Shown in pieces: positions 39,001-46,679 of a DNA stretch of 64,000 nucleotides. Source of the DNA: Owenia fusiformis (lineage: Eukaryota > Annelida > Polychaeta > Sabellida > Oweniidae); assembly GCA_903813345.2 (NCBI GenBank), contig CAIIXF020000012.1, forward strand, positions 20,532,184 through 20,596,183. Reading direction: 5' to 3'. Below the pieces are notes generated by a model. The model was given only the letters and a program-made list of their open reading frames with translations, was not told the origin of the DNA and made no database searches. How positions within the stretch are numbered: the first letter of the stretch is position 1; each line of letters starts with the position of its first letter. The position numbers were made by a program, and so were the translations under genes.

Positions 39001-42000
39001 TTGTATTTAACAGCAGATATTAGCACAGGTACGTGTACACAAGTTTAATGACCCCAATTAAATGAAATATGAGCTGGGATGAAAGATCTCAAAAATCCTC
39101 AATTTTGGGCTCTCCTGGATCGCCAAATCAAGCTCATTATATCATGGCATCCCAGGGCTGAGAAGAAATGAGATGTCATGGTATATCATGATGAGGTATA
39201 TCATGGAAGGTAGAGTTTAGGGGATAGGGGAAAGACTGTTCTCAGCCGAACATTTACATTTATTTGAATATTGATATAAGTTTGATAACTGAAGAGTATA
39301 ACCACTTGGTTAAAACATTTTTGGCAGCAAGTAATAAACATTTTTAGGCTTCAATTCAAGAATGTTTTCATAAGCAGAATTGCATCTAAAAAGTCATTAA
39401 TCAGTTTATACAGACCACCAGCTTAATATAACACCAACAGACCATGTGGAGACAAATATGGGAGAGATCTGAGTTAATAAAATGTGTTTTCTTTCACTCT
39501 AGGGCTCTACAGGGTTTGAATTACACAGCCCGGATATCACAGTCTGGATCTATGAAAGTACAGGATTATACATCAATTCTACAGAATAACATGTCACAGA
39601 TCTTGAAGGAGTTAACCTGGACTTTATTCATGGCTGATTTTATCATTTGACATTATATTACATTGTTGCATTATACATGTAGTAAATGTCAAGTCAAAAT
39701 TATTGGCATTGCCGGCAACAGGCGATTTTCACTGCCTGTTGTTTTTAGGGACTTTTCAACTTTTCCATGTTAAATTTATGATTTCTATTAATTTTGCCTG
39801 TTGTTCTCATTTATTCAGTCTGTTGTATTGAAACCCCTGTATTGAGTATGTTATCGTGACCTACTTTTGGTATTTTGGTGCATTTTAAAATGCAGCAGTA
39901 TGTTGCATTTCTCACTGCAGTAAACCATTGCTGAAGCCAGCAGTAAAAGCAAAATCAAACTATTGAAAAGGGTTCAGTGATCCAGTCATTGGTCTATATC
40001 CCTAACCAGCTATTAAACCCAATTATGAGAAATTACTGTTACAAAGTTGTAGCAATATTTATACAGACTTGTAGAAACATTTACTTGTCACATCTCAGTA
40101 TTTCAACAGCAGGTTAACAAGATATAACTAACTAACTGTGAAAATCAACACTTCAATAGTTATATAAATACTTTCAGAAAACTTTTTTTGGAAGTTCTAA
40201 AAAAAGGTTCTAAACACAAACTTAGTTGACAGTGCTATAGAATATGACACTTCATGCAAATATTGAATTCTTGGACTTTTGTAGCAGCACTTTGTAAAAC
40301 ACTTACTTTTGTAACACATACTTTCAGTTCGAAGTTTATACATACAAAATTCAAAAATCAACATCTGGTGTAGACTGGATGGGAGTAGGAATAATCTTGA
40401 ATACGAACATGACTGCATTTACGCCTTCTTCAAACTGTCAACAAAGTCAACATTTCACCCGGGGTATATTCGCGAACAATACCCCTGGTAATACGTGTAA
40501 TGTGTGACGTCATAACGGCGGACCGTAGTAATGGCGGACCATAATGAATATTCTAAACATTTTGCTGAGTTTTCATGTTCGAATCGTAATATACGAGAAA
40601 AAAATGTTTGTGCCTAGCCTAACCTCTCCTCTTCGGTCTATATTTCTTAATTACATCATAAATATCCAAAATTCAGTCAAAGGGATGTCATATTTGAAAT
40701 CTATGTGTAAAAGTACATCTTGTCATATGGTTTCTAAATTGTTTATCAACTTTCTACTAGCTCAGGGAGATTCCCCATAGACCCCGTTTTACAAAATCAC
40801 AATAAGTGAAATATCTTTTCTTGTACTGGGCAGATATTTTTTTACTGGACATATTTTAATTTGCATAACTAACCACTAAAACTGATGAATACTCAAGTTC
40901 AATTTTAAAGTATTAAATACATTTATAACTACAAAAAATGATAAAATAAAAAGGCAGACTGAAACTATAAAAGGGAATAAAGAATATTGTGGTGACCTAT
41001 CAAAGTAACAAAAATTGACAAAGTTGTTTTCTAAATAGATTTTATCACCATAGAAACTGTGAGCATTCACAAATGTACCTCAATCACCTTAATTAAATCC
41101 ATATCATGTTTGACTATCTTAAACTGACATTAAAATGAAACAGAAAAAATCTGATACATAGAATGTGTGAATAAATCATATTTATATGAGACACAACCGA
41201 CAAAAGTCATGATTACAAGACACAAGTCATGATTACAAGCTAAAACTTTTTATAATATTTATGAAACTAATGGGTTTCATTTAATTAAATAGAAAAATGT
41301 GAGAAGTGCACCTGGAAAGTAACAAAAGGGCTAAAACTCATAATTGTTTACCAGCTTGAATTTTCAATCATGAATGCCTAAACATAGGTTAAACATACAT
41401 GTGCTCTCCATTACATACATGTTTCTGGCTCTGACAACTAATAGTCTATAAAGAAAAATTCCACATAATCTTTTTCAGGCCTCCAGCTTAATAAAGATGT
41501 ACTTAAACATCTTAAAAATCAATAACCTGCATTCCTTTGCCATTAAGTTGTTTTTTATCCTTTACTCTCATAAAATGCTCAATTGGTGCATTATTTTTAG
41601 ATGAATATAATGACTATATCTCACAAGTGTTTAACCAAGCAAAGGATTGTCAAACACAGGGTTCTTCATTTCACATACTTTTATATTCTTTTAATATGCT
41701 TACTTCCAACATAAAAAAGAATTGATTGCTGGTTAAAATGTCTTTGTAAATGGCTCATTTTAATAGTTTATTTTGTCTTGTAGCAGGCCAGGTAACATTT
41801 TTACACTTTTGATTTTTGATAAACAGAAAAATGATTTCACGAAAAATAATCAAATATATGATTAAAAGCAATTATGTTTTCATTTTCTTAACAAGTGATA
41901 TCCAAGCTCACATTTGTTTTTCACATGTACGCTGAGAGATTCAAGACACCATTCACAAGCATTTCAGGGCTACTTTCAAAACTTCACACTTTGAAATTGA

Positions 42001-45000
42001 ATATAGGGTGCAAAGCTACAATGCATGTGAAATTGTAAACTCAATCACAAACAAGCAGACATATGATCATACAAATGAAAATAGACTTCACTAAGTTGAT
42101 TAAAACAACTAAGTATGTATTCTAACTTCAATTTAATATTCAGAGTTATTGACTAAAGAATACATTAAGTATGATACATTAAGTTAATCCTTATTATTAT
42201 TTCAATCTAATAATGAAGTATTTAAATATATTGATCATTTTGAACAAGACATATTGAAATATATGAAGTGTCACTTGAGTCATTCTCTTTTTATGCTGTC
42301 CAAAATGTCTGTCAAAATGTATCTTGATGAATAGAATGAACTGAAATGCCTTCTTTATATTCTATTACATTAAGATACATTTCAAACTCTTTTGTTGATT
42401 GATAGCTAACAAAGGGGTAGCAAATAAAATGATCAAGTATGATAAAATAGAAATTCTTTCCTCAAAACAGCAGAAAAATGAAGTTATGAAAGTGTTAATG
42501 AACACAGCATAAAATGAATATGTCTTCACAGATATTCAATAGTAAACGAACCACATTGAACTGAATCGTATGAAATCTAGTAAATATTGATTGAATTACC
42601 TTGTTTAAAATATTTTGATATATCAAGTTTCAATTTCTCATGTAAAGTATGTTTAGGCCATCCATAATGTTCATATAAAACATCGATTTTTAGCTTGGTT
42701 TGTATAAAATGTAGAAAAAACCATCTTGATGTCTATTTGATTTAGAAAGTTCTATGTTCTATGTTATTTTTCAGAAAAATAATTCATATAAGATATTTCA
42801 TACAAAGCAAATCAGGAAAAAATGAATATAACAGCAAAATAGGAAGACAACATAACCCCATATTGTCATTTTGCAACATTCACACTAAAATATGAATATT
42901 AATGTACATTCATTCATAAAAAAGTTAGCTATAAGCAATAGATTCAGAATTAGTAAGATGCATCTGACCCATTGTACGTACACATAAAATTTCTATATGT
43001 TTATGATTATTTCATGCTTTTCTCCCTAAAACTTGAATTACCAATAAACGTATCTATCATTTCTATATAATTTAGTATGTTGGCTCCACATATGTTCATA
43101 TTGCTTCATGCCAATTTCTCTCCTTTCTACTCTATTTTGCATTTGAAAGTATGACAATTGTGAAATTGTTTCATGGGTAAGGTTATCACATCAGTCTCCA
43201 AAAGTTACAAAGTACATCTAGGAGCAGGAGCCCCAGGTAATAAACCTTCCTCTCCATACAAAAAACACATATGAGACCAGTCATATTTTATAACAGACCA
43301 GGAGCCCCATGTAATAAACCTTCCTCTCCATACAAAAAACACATATGAGACCAGTCATATTTTATAACAGACCAGGAGCCCCATGTAATAAACCTTCCTC
43401 TCCATACAAAAAACACATATGAGACCAGTCATATTTTATAACAGAGCAGGAGCCCCATGTAATAAACCTTCCTCTCCATACAAAAAACACATATGAGACC
43501 AGTCATATTTTATAACAGAGCAGGAGCTCCATGTAATAAACCTTCCTCTCCATACAAAAAACACATACGAGACCAGTCATACTTTATAACAGAGCAGGAG
43601 CTCCATGTAATAAACCTTCCTCTCCATACAAAAAACACATATGAGACCAGTCATACTTTATAACAGGCCAGGAGCCCCATGTAATAAACCTTCCTCTCTA
43701 ATACTTATATTTAAAAACAATAGTAAAAAGAATCAATGTGAAATTTTATTTTGAAGTTGCTAGGAATCTTCTTGGAAACCAGAGCAACTTGTCAAAAACA
43801 TGACATTTTGACACACAAACATGACATTTTGTCATTCTAAGGCAAACCCATTTGCAAACATGTCACATTATGCAATAATGTTGGAATATTTCTTCAATTG
43901 TAATAATTGTTATAATTATCTTATTTCTGCGTTTATTATAGCTCATTTAATCAACAGTTAGTAAGTTAAGTGCTCAATATAGCATAATATAATAACTATC
44001 ATTATCATTTTGATCTGTTTACCTTAGGGTTTGACATACCTTATATTGTATATAGGCCTTTATCTGTAGGCAGGCATCTTGAAATGTTCATGTGTATTGA
44101 TGATAAATAGTGGAAAGTGAAACTCAACCTCAAAAACATATATTGCCTTAACTTTGCTCCCAACACCCTATATTATATATAAACAGGGTGGTCAAAAAAT
44201 GGCAACCCTGTATTTTCCTCATATCTAGTCATTTTAGGGATTTACTCCCTGATATTTTACACACCTGTACATCATCCAATTCCCTGACAGCCTACCATAT
44301 TTCATGACCCTCAGATTGTCACAATGTTGCAGCACTTTAAACACCATGCCCAGGGTGTAGCCATCATCAAGCTTAGACAAACCCGCACAAGTTATCTATG
44401 ACCCAACTGCAATCCTGAGTCAGTATTTATTAGATATACACATCTTATACAATCTAATTCAAGATGTTGAATGAAATCAAAATTCTAAATTCATCTTTAT
44501 CCAAAAAATATAAATTACATCTTATTATGAAGTCCTTATTCTTACTATTATCCTGTTATGTAATCTTATATATCATTTTATAATTCATTGGAAATTACTT
44601 AACGATGCAAAATACAAACATATTTTAGCTGGAACGCATATCATATAGCATTCATACAAACTCACTTTCCAGTTTGAAAACTCCATACCTTGGTTATCCA
44701 AGATGGCACTCATATTGATAAGTACATGTATATACATGTAATCTCCATTTCTCAATTTAAAAAAGAGAAAACTGTGACACTTGCAACATTACATTCAATG
44801 TTCCAATCTAAGTAACCATGGCTTGCCATGTGATCTTACTTCCAAACCCTTCTACGCAATGTGTTATCATCTATTATAATATGATAACAATGAACAAATG
44901 ATGTTTCTAAATATAAAAGTTTAGAACTGATTAATTTTTGGACATTCTGGGTAAATGTTGTTATGGTGGCTACTTTGGATTTTTCATCCTAAAAGCTTGA

Positions 45001-46191
45001 CTATTGAGGTTTGCCTACAGGTTTCCAAACTGGTTCAGGGAAACTGATGAAAGTACCCAAGGGTATGATATTATCAAAAATAAAAAATTAAATTCATCAT
45101 AATAACAAGGTCCTATATTTGAAGGTCAAGTTAGTAGTGAAGACTACTTTATAATAGTATCTCATTTAAATATTTTATCAGACATTATTTTCACTATACT
45201 GACATTTATTTTATATTGAGCATCATTCATCTCATACAAATGACACCATTTATTCTAAACACATCTGAAATAGTAGATCATTGTACTTCTCCTTTTTTCT
45301 AATACTGATATCTCAGTCATTCATCAAATATATATTATATATGTTAATAACATTGCTACATGGAAATATTTAGTTTTGTCCATGGATCATGGACCTTTAT
45401 CCTACCCCTGCCCATGTACAATTGACGAATGACTATATGTTATTCTGGTAACCAACAGTACCCAATCTTTGGATTGTACAGTGTGGCGAATTAGACCATA
45501 AGAGATGGCCATATGCCTATATGTATCGCCCAAACAGTTTTGAATATACCAAAGAAGGCCTTCAGATTGGTTAGGTCTGCTTTGGTCTTGGGATACCACA
45601 ACAATAAGTTTTTGGGAAATGTCAGTTAAAATCCATTTCAACTAGGTTATGCGTCGATGAGACCTTAAAAAAAACAATCACAAGACCACAGTCTGTAAAA
45701 GATGATCTGAGTGTAAAAGTGAACTTATCGTATATTATGCAGTATTATTGGACATGAATATGGAATTCATAAATATGTACCAACTGTAGTCTAACACCTG
45801 ACCAAAATCTTAGACTATATCCTCTAGTCTGAAATTTTTTGAAATTTGGAATGAAAATATTCTCAGGAAATTCAGTCTATTGGATATAGACTAACCAAAA
45901 TCTAGAGAGAAGAAACAACCCAAACCAAGAAACAAGTGATGATAATACACCTGTAATCAAGTCACCTGTGTAACCAGAGAACATCGAATGCATGGCGAAC
46001 AAATTAAAAATTAAACAAATGAAATGTATTTTATAGTCAAAAGCCAAATAACCTGTTCTAATATTGTGGTTAAAACTTGAAACTGTTTTTATTTTAAAAA
46101 CACTGTTTACGAAATTCTAGACACTCTAGATTCTATTTCCGAAACAGCAATAAATTACCTTTTCGATTCGTTCTTTCACTTCTGTTGCCAT
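1..46191 (-). CDS. TTC28: TTC28-like TPR and CHAT-domain protein, spliced gene, 3' end outside window
   Basis: Twenty minus-strand exons join with matching phases: 46191-46159, 32419-32165, 13482-13335, 13059-12787, 12386-10278, 10068-9871, 9612-9451, 8000-7902, 7752-7595, 6768-6525, 6198-6027, 5739-4527, 4231-4148, 2772-2695, 2162-2009, 1776-1700, 1413-1273, 581-506, 355-168 and 10-1. They encode about 1,957 residues so far. Order: N-terminal TPR (about 22-95), a linker with the motif MKLDKSPFV, about 20 further 40-residue TPRs of the GNLG type (about 220-1150), a CHAT domain (about 1150-1720), then a Ser-rich tail. Residue-level similarity to vertebrate TTC28, recalled from memory, is high along the length. 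Family knowledge: vertebrate TTC28 is reported at the mitotic spindle midzone and midbody with Aurora B; TPRs act as a binding scaffold. The CHAT domain lacks the usual His and Cys (see the exon 12 entry), so a non-enzymatic role is inferred. Human TTC28 is about 2,480 residues, so roughly a fifth remains outside the window. Confidence 0.95.
168..355 (-). CDS. TTC28: TTC28 exon 19, start of Ser-rich tail
   Basis: Encodes TQEAPRALTLDSSSSMESLT followed by a Ser/Thr/Gly stretch and RKRVFNPNDVDYRMSHMKQ. The LDSSSSxESL motif is shared with vertebrates; the rest is divergent. Acceptor TTTCAG, donor GTATGG, phase 0. Confidence 0.92.
506..581 (-). CDS. TTC28: TTC28 exon 18
   Basis: Encodes VRLRTGKQASKRILQFAIQA then LTAVF and one base of Asp. 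Acceptor TTCCAG, donor GTGAGT. The TGKQAxxR motif is conserved in the family. Confidence 0.92.
1273..1413 (-). CDS. TTC28: TTC28 exon 17
   Basis: 47 codons with VPVSTKLWKIPGSHELLASL and GFDLVDIGKEG, matching the vertebrate VQLWRLPGCHEFL region. Acceptor TTTCAG, donor GTATGT. Confidence 0.93.
1700..1776 (-). CDS. TTC28: TTC28 exon 16
   Basis: Encodes LSATSLMALSKLLSHFEAGE then MIISM. Acceptor TTTCCAG, donor GTAACT. Phases fit exons 15 and 17. Confidence 0.9.
2009..2162 (-). CDS. TTC28: TTC28 exon 15
   Basis: Encodes VGAAQGWKELLISVGFRFEP then EAVFFPTTDPGDRLTQCSAS and LQAMLG. Acceptor CACTTAG, donor GTTAGT. Confidence 0.94.
2695..2772 (-). CDS. TTC28: TTC28 exon 14
   Basis: 26 codons: IEKSLQRIQKGQRNSMYTTA then QSIENK, nearly the same as vertebrate TTC28. 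Phase 0; acceptor CTACAG, donor GTAAGT. Confidence 0.94.
2970..4026 (-). mobile_element. mariner-family DNA transposon relic with long inverted repeats
   Basis: The ends read CCAGGTTGTTCAATAAGTTC and its near-perfect inverse, flanked by TA on both sides (2968-2969 and 4027-4028), the mariner target duplication. The inverted repeats run about 190-200 bases at each end, far longer than the usual 30. Between them a minus-strand relic at about 3480-3620 includes FHQDNVPCH and, further on, GVLDQGAYSP, which resemble the second and third catalytic blocks of mariner transposase (HDNAxxH and YSPDL). The amino-terminal half is missing, so it cannot be autonomous. It lies in the intron between exons 13 and 14. 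Confidence 0.85.
4148..4231 (-). CDS. TTC28: TTC28 exon 13
   Basis: 28 codons: VVLMGQALCELLQMPGKCRE then AMRVVLHL, the helical segment after the CHAT core. Phase 0 at both ends; acceptor ATTTTAG, donor GTGAGT. A mariner relic sits in the intron downstream. Confidence 0.93.
4527..5739 (-). CDS. TTC28: TTC28 exon 12, CHAT domain core
   Basis: A 1,213-base exon with 404 complete codons. It contains the SETESEADD acidic patch, a Ser-rich linker, PPLSALYDLLIAPM, ELVLVLQGDLYLVPFAVL, AVIVGNPKM, the segment VIHIAAYVSWKLSSIVLSPG, LVVLSSGHTDD, then GVIGLTRAFLAAGAQGVLFS and SNWAGWLLIGSDVKLNSK. This order is the C14-like fold of CHAT domains. In active CHAT proteases the motifs read roughly HxATH and LSACxT. 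Here the His position is Tyr (codon 5027-5025) and the Cys position is Gly (codon 4817-4815). The domain is therefore predicted to be catalytically dead. Donor GTATGA. Confidence 0.95.
6027..6198 (-). CDS. TTC28: TTC28 exon 11, CHAT insertion
   Basis: Encodes VVKFHECSINELDSSDPEAD and then LLDQYVGHVRESMGIES. VVKFHE is a conserved strand. The rest is an acidic and Ser-rich insertion, also present in vertebrate TTC28, between parts of the CHAT fold. Acceptor TTTCAG, donor GTGAGA. Confidence 0.92.
6525..6768 (-). CDS. TTC28: TTC28 exon 10, start of CHAT domain
   Basis: Encodes RVLVSLNRHEEGLVVAERG, the TRAFVDLLLER segment typical of the TPR-to-CHAT junction, and then AVLYYSIAAGYLYTWLITP, the first strands of the CHAT fold. 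Acceptor TTTCTAG, donor GTATTT. Confidence 0.94.
7595..7752 (-). CDS. TTC28: TTC28 exon 9, last TPR
   Basis: Encodes LALWGRGDLEEAQTQLYRA, then SSDYKLSLFDLQTASYQALQ at the end of the TPR superhelix just before the CHAT domain. Acceptor TTTTAG, donor GTATGT, phase 0 at the 3' end. Confidence 0.95.
7902..8000 (-). CDS. TTC28: TTC28 exon 8, TPR
   Basis: Encodes HYSKAVQYLQQGLQIAEQLG then RKEDEAKICHRL. Acceptor TTGACAG, donor GTAAGA. Phases fit exons 7 and 9 (both joins complete Gly codons). Confidence 0.94.
8101..9493 (-). repeat. 61-bp minisatellite built from the exon 7 / intron 7 junction, 23 copies
   Basis: The unit is 61 bases and occurs 23 times in exact register (key position every 61 bases from 8102 to 9444). 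On the gene's strand each unit has 18 intron bases starting GTAAGGCTCTTTGCTTTT followed by 43 bases copied from the end of exon 7, up to GCATTAG or GCATTGG before the next GTAAGG. The exon-side copy (9451-9493) is the real coding end. Exon-proximal units carry T before the junction and distal ones mostly C. A five-unit block (about 305 bases, units at 8224-8468 and 8529-8773) is itself duplicated. The array fills nearly the whole intron between exons 7 and 8. Confidence 0.97.
9451..9612 (-). CDS. TTC28: TTC28 exon 7, TPR; its 3' end seeds the 61-bp array
   Basis: Encodes RAYGNLGLSYESVGDFEKAV and later AAKTLAYSSLGRVHHAL, with one base of a Gly codon before the donor GTAAGG at 9450-9445. The last 43 coding bases plus 18 intron bases are the unit of the adjacent minisatellite. 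Reading on past the first donor gives GKALCFYTGL and then a stop, so only the first donor keeps the full protein if it is joined to exon 8. Confidence 0.94.
9871..10068 (-). CDS. TTC28: TTC28 exon 6, TPRs
   Basis: Encodes GNFEQAISCLEHQMNIAQEM and then CGLGGVYQQMGEYDQAAEYH, ending NNASM with one T carried over. The donor GTAAGT at 9870-9865 leaves T, which joins GT of exon 7 to give Cys. The peptide is one residue shorter at this join than I recall for vertebrates. Confidence 0.94.
10278..12386 (-). CDS. TTC28: TTC28 exon 5, giant TPR exon
   Basis: A single 2,109-base exon with 702 complete codons and no stop. It encodes about 17 consecutive 40-residue TPRs of the type GxxYxxxGxYxxAxxxHxxxLxxA with ARAxxNLG at the helix turn. 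These belong to the LGN/GPSM2-like TPR class, which binds extended peptides. The exon starts GDQEGECRAHG and ends CLHSLLG. Flanks are acceptor TTTCTAG and donor GTAAAT. Repeats within the exon are diverged from each other at the DNA level, so this is old protein repetition and not recent tandem duplication. Confidence 0.97.
12787..13059 (-). CDS. TTC28: TTC28 exon 4
   Basis: Encodes PTYQQLRQMKLDKSPFV, then VIGQELLAAG and ALKIGTCSLKLRGSVFSALS, one of the best conserved stretches of the family, leading into the repeat domain. Acceptor TTTCAG, donor GTAGGT, leaving one base of a Gly codon. Confidence 0.95.
13335..13482 (-). CDS. TTC28: TTC28 exon 3
   Basis: Completes the first TPR unit: AYYRQGVALECLGRHADAL then AAFASGLSQDAKS, ending KSPIK with one base carried into exon 4. 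Acceptor TTTCAG, donor GTATAT. The peptide is nearly collinear with vertebrate TTC28. Confidence 0.94.
14062..14230 (+). mobile_element. tRNA-derived SINE fragment
   Basis: Contains an A-box-like GCTCAGTGGTAGA and, about 40 bases on, a B-box-like GGGTTCAACTCTC, the internal RNA polymerase III promoter spacing of a tRNA. The rest does not fold as a full tRNA, and a non-tRNA body follows, as expected for a tRNA-derived SINE. Length and family are uncertain because no second copy is seen in the window. Confidence 0.55.
15607..15640 (+). repeat. poly-G tracts
   Basis: Three runs of G (about 11, 10 and 5 bases) separated by TA. Could form a G-quadruplex on the plus strand. Similar tracts occur at 47046-47061 and 54182-54196. 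Confidence 0.9.
16211..17186 (+). mobile_element. Tc1/mariner-like transposon relic with long inverted repeats
   Basis: The ends start CAGGGTGACGCAAAAAAATG and finish with its inverse, flanked by TA (16209-16210, 17187-17188). The terminal repeats extend to about 150-170 bases. Plus-strand transposase remains: WF-stop-KDGATPHN at about 16690-16722 (the DGAxxH catalytic block, broken by TAG) and HSLDLNAPDFNISGYLKNNV near 16800-16866, matching the SPDLNPxDFxxWGYLK block of IS630/Tc1-type transposases. The 5' half is not recognisable and frames are broken. It lies in intron 2. Confidence 0.85.
23094..23577. repeat. 21-bp minisatellite, about 23 copies
   Basis: Tandem units of the form GCAGGTACTATTCATATTGTA with scattered substitutions. 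As 21 is a multiple of three, an accidental minus-strand frame reads as a repeated NMNSTCY heptapeptide. I see no promoter, splice sites or homology that would make it a gene. Confidence 0.95.
25193..25285. repeat. 93-bp imperfect palindrome
   Basis: CTATGGTTTATGAGTGATAT and what follows to about 25236 are mirrored by the inverse arm ending ATCACGAGTAAATCATAG, with a very short centre. Lies in intron 2; could be a small foldback element. Confidence 0.75.
25429..25444. repeat. perfect 16-bp palindrome CATACGGCGCCGTATG
   Basis: A fully self-complementary GC-centred site in AT-rich surroundings. A second CCGTATGCTATGG follows 20 bases on, matching the sequence left of the palindrome in inverse (CATAGCATACGG). 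Confidence 0.8.
26244..26700. mobile_element. foldback element (about 457 bp) with arms of about 200 bp
   Basis: The left arm reads TTGACAGAAC, a short extra segment, then TCAATGTAACAAAATG, and on through TTTTCTCGATTTAAAACTAC. The right arm is the inverse, ending CATTTTGTTACATTGACG and TTCTGTCAA. A second inverted pair (CGCTTTTGTTACATTGACG and its inverse) surrounds the centre near 26450-26520. No coding capacity. Most likely a non-autonomous DNA element; clear target duplications are not visible. Confidence 0.75.
28255..28690. repeat. 34-bp minisatellite with higher-order structure
   Basis: The unit is CACTTAGAGAGGTGTTCTAT followed by TAAGAGAGGCGTTT, about 12 copies. A variant unit (GTTCCACTTAGAAAGG with a one-base-shorter TATAAGAGAGG) occurs near 28460 and again about 170 bases later, so a five-unit block has been duplicated. 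Confidence 0.95.
29480..30590. repeat. 162-bp satellite-like tandem repeat, about 7 copies
   Basis: The landmark GGACGGAAAATCCAAAATGG or a close variant recurs at 29571, 29733, 29896, 30058, 30220, 30382 and 30544, a spacing of 162-163 bases. Each unit also has CTGAAAATTTGAAATTGATC and GACAAGATTTTAGGAC. No unit stays open in any frame. More diverged relatives of the landmark continue to 30930. Confidence 0.95.
31034..31096. repeat. GGAC/AGAC microsatellite
   Basis: About 15 units of GGAC or AGAC follow GGTTTTGGAGAAAACTCC and precede GGCCCCACACTATGTGGTGG, which contains a short hairpin CCCCACACTATGTGGTGGGG. It looks like the end of the element containing the 162-bp satellite, because a GTCC/ATCC tract also borders the satellite at 62.5 kb. 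Confidence 0.9.
32165..32419 (-). CDS. TTC28: TTC28 exon 2, N-terminal TPR
   Basis: 85 codons, phase 0 at both ends, acceptor TTTGCAG and donor GTAGGT. The peptide begins HMDTGPLSS and contains the TPR core FLDKVRQSNQAIQNGD, then ITLYTEAINLDP and LYSNRSAAH, ending ARELNPKWAK. This is the classic STI1/PP5-like TPR that opens TTC28. It is isolated between introns of 13.7 kb and 18.7 kb. Confidence 0.93.
36138..36161. promoter_or_regulatory. CRE plus AP-1 site cluster
   Basis: A perfect TGACGTCA (36138-36145) is followed nine bases later by a perfect TGACTCA (36155-36161) in the motif-bounded element of intron 1. About 80 bases downstream is a strong plus-strand splice donor, so this may be a promoter for a plus-strand transcript. 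Confidence 0.4.
36170..38250 (+). ncRNA. possible spliced plus-strand transcript inside the intron 1 element
   Basis: A chain of plausible signals: CRE/AP-1 sites, then donor CTT/GTAAGTAT at 36241, acceptor TATATTTTCAG at 37542, donor CACGAG/GTATGT at 37632, acceptor TTTTTTATCATTTCAG at 37931 and AATAAA at 38229. The middle exon would be 89 bases and has one open frame (ISYNNKKLVGVEQKPKRMVK) that ends in TAA before the donor. No long coding frame joins, so a non-coding or decayed transcript is more likely. Purely signal-based; the first intron would contain the 40-bp minisatellite. Confidence 0.3.
36880..37262. repeat. 40-bp minisatellite (two 20-bp halves), about 9 copies
   Basis: Units of CATGTTCCCATGTTATATCA with CCATGTTCATTTCATATCAC. 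As 40 leaves remainder one on division by three, all three plus frames stay open and rotate through the same His/Ser/Pro/Cys-rich peptides; none is a credible protein. Confidence 0.95.
40505..40550. promoter_or_regulatory. CpG-containing candidate promoter with CRE and GGCGGACC repeats
   Basis: GTGACGTCAT is followed by two copies of GGCGGACC within 30 bases (their inverse contains CCGCCAT, a YY1-like core). It is one of few CpG-rich spots in the window. It could be an alternative promoter for TTC28 (minus) or for a short plus-strand exon at 40531. Confidence 0.3.
40531..40617 (+). CDS. possible short coding exon or micro-ORF, unrecognised
   Basis: ATG with G at -3 and +4 opens a 28-codon frame beginning MADHNEYSKHFAEFSC and ending in TAG at 40615-40617. 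It lies just downstream of the CRE and GGCGGACC motifs. I do not recognise the peptide. A weak donor (C/GTAATA, near 40587) could make it a first exon, but no partner exon is evident downstream. It may equally be chance or a retained fragment of a mobile element. Confidence 0.2.
   Translation: MADHNEYSKHFAEFSCSNRNIREKNVCA
43216..43700. repeat. 74-bp tandem repeat, about 6.5 copies
   Basis: CCATGTAATAAACCTTCCTC recurs every 74 bases at 43307, 43381, 43455, 43529, 43603 and 43677 (with a CCAGG variant at about 43233). Units differ by only a few substitutions, so the expansion is recent. Confidence 0.95.
44187..44300 (+). mobile_element. single Tc1/mariner-type end
   Basis: CAGGGTGGTCAAAAAATGGC resembles the terminal repeat of the element at 16211. 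No matching right end or transposase follows, so this is a truncated or solo end. Confidence 0.4.
46159..46191 (-). CDS. TTC28: TTC28 exon 1 coding part (proposed start)
   Basis: Encodes MATEVKERIEK, starting at the ATG at 46191-46189 with A at -3 and G at +4, a good Kozak context. It ends in a GTAATT donor in phase 0, which fits exon 2. The assignment rests on context, phase and the absence of another good start near exon 2; there is no homology signal in so short a peptide. Exon 2 has its own in-frame ATG at its second codon, so another first exon is possible. Confidence 0.55.
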
Positions 46192-46400
46192 TGTGGATAT
46201 AAGTTTCCATAGTTCACTACAATGTGACTATTTAGATCCGTTTTTAATAACCATTTTCATAAGTTTAAAACATATTTTTCGATTTCGCTAATCTCCACTG
46301 TAAATTGAACGCCATATTGAAAATCACTAGGACATTCTTGTGGTTATACCTACTCCCTAATATTGACTCATATTATTCCAAGATTATTAGTTCATTTTGG
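46192..46400 (-). promoter_or_regulatory. presumed TTC28 5' UTR and promoter
   Basis: Sequence directly upstream of the proposed start codon. I see no TATA box, initiator match or CpG cluster that would fix a transcription start, so the call rests on position only. Confidence 0.25.
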
Positions 46401-46679
46401 CTATGATTCATTCGAATAATTTTTTGATGAATCTGAAAATATAACATCAATATAATTACGAAGTAAGTTGTTCTTTAAAAAATAGCAGACAAACCTAAAA
46501 TTTGAAAATAATACAATGAATACTAATGTAAACTTGATTATCGGAACAGCCTTTCAACTATAGATGGCATACAAGTAGAATGCATCTCATAGGTTCTGGG
46601 TCGATAAAAAGATGGCAGCACCAACAGAATCCAGTATTATCTTTTTCTCTCAAAGAGAAACCTAGATAAACACAGATCG

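Larger units (their letters stand above)
32420..46158 (-). other. TTC28 intron 1 (13.7 kb)
   Basis: Besides the entries listed separately, 32,420-35,760; 38,770-40,430; 40,620-43,210; 43,705-44,180; and 44,300-46,150 show only AT-rich sequence with short frames. I see no recognisable gene there. Confidence 0.6.

Noticed and set aside
42300-42390. Foldback element
   Set aside because: The inverse match AAAATGTATCTTGATGAATA is short and poorly extended; it could be chance in AT-rich DNA.
45402-45641. Retroelement polymerase fragment on the minus strand
   Set aside because: Scattered resemblance (PKTKADLTNLKAFFG) across shifted frames was too weak to name a family.
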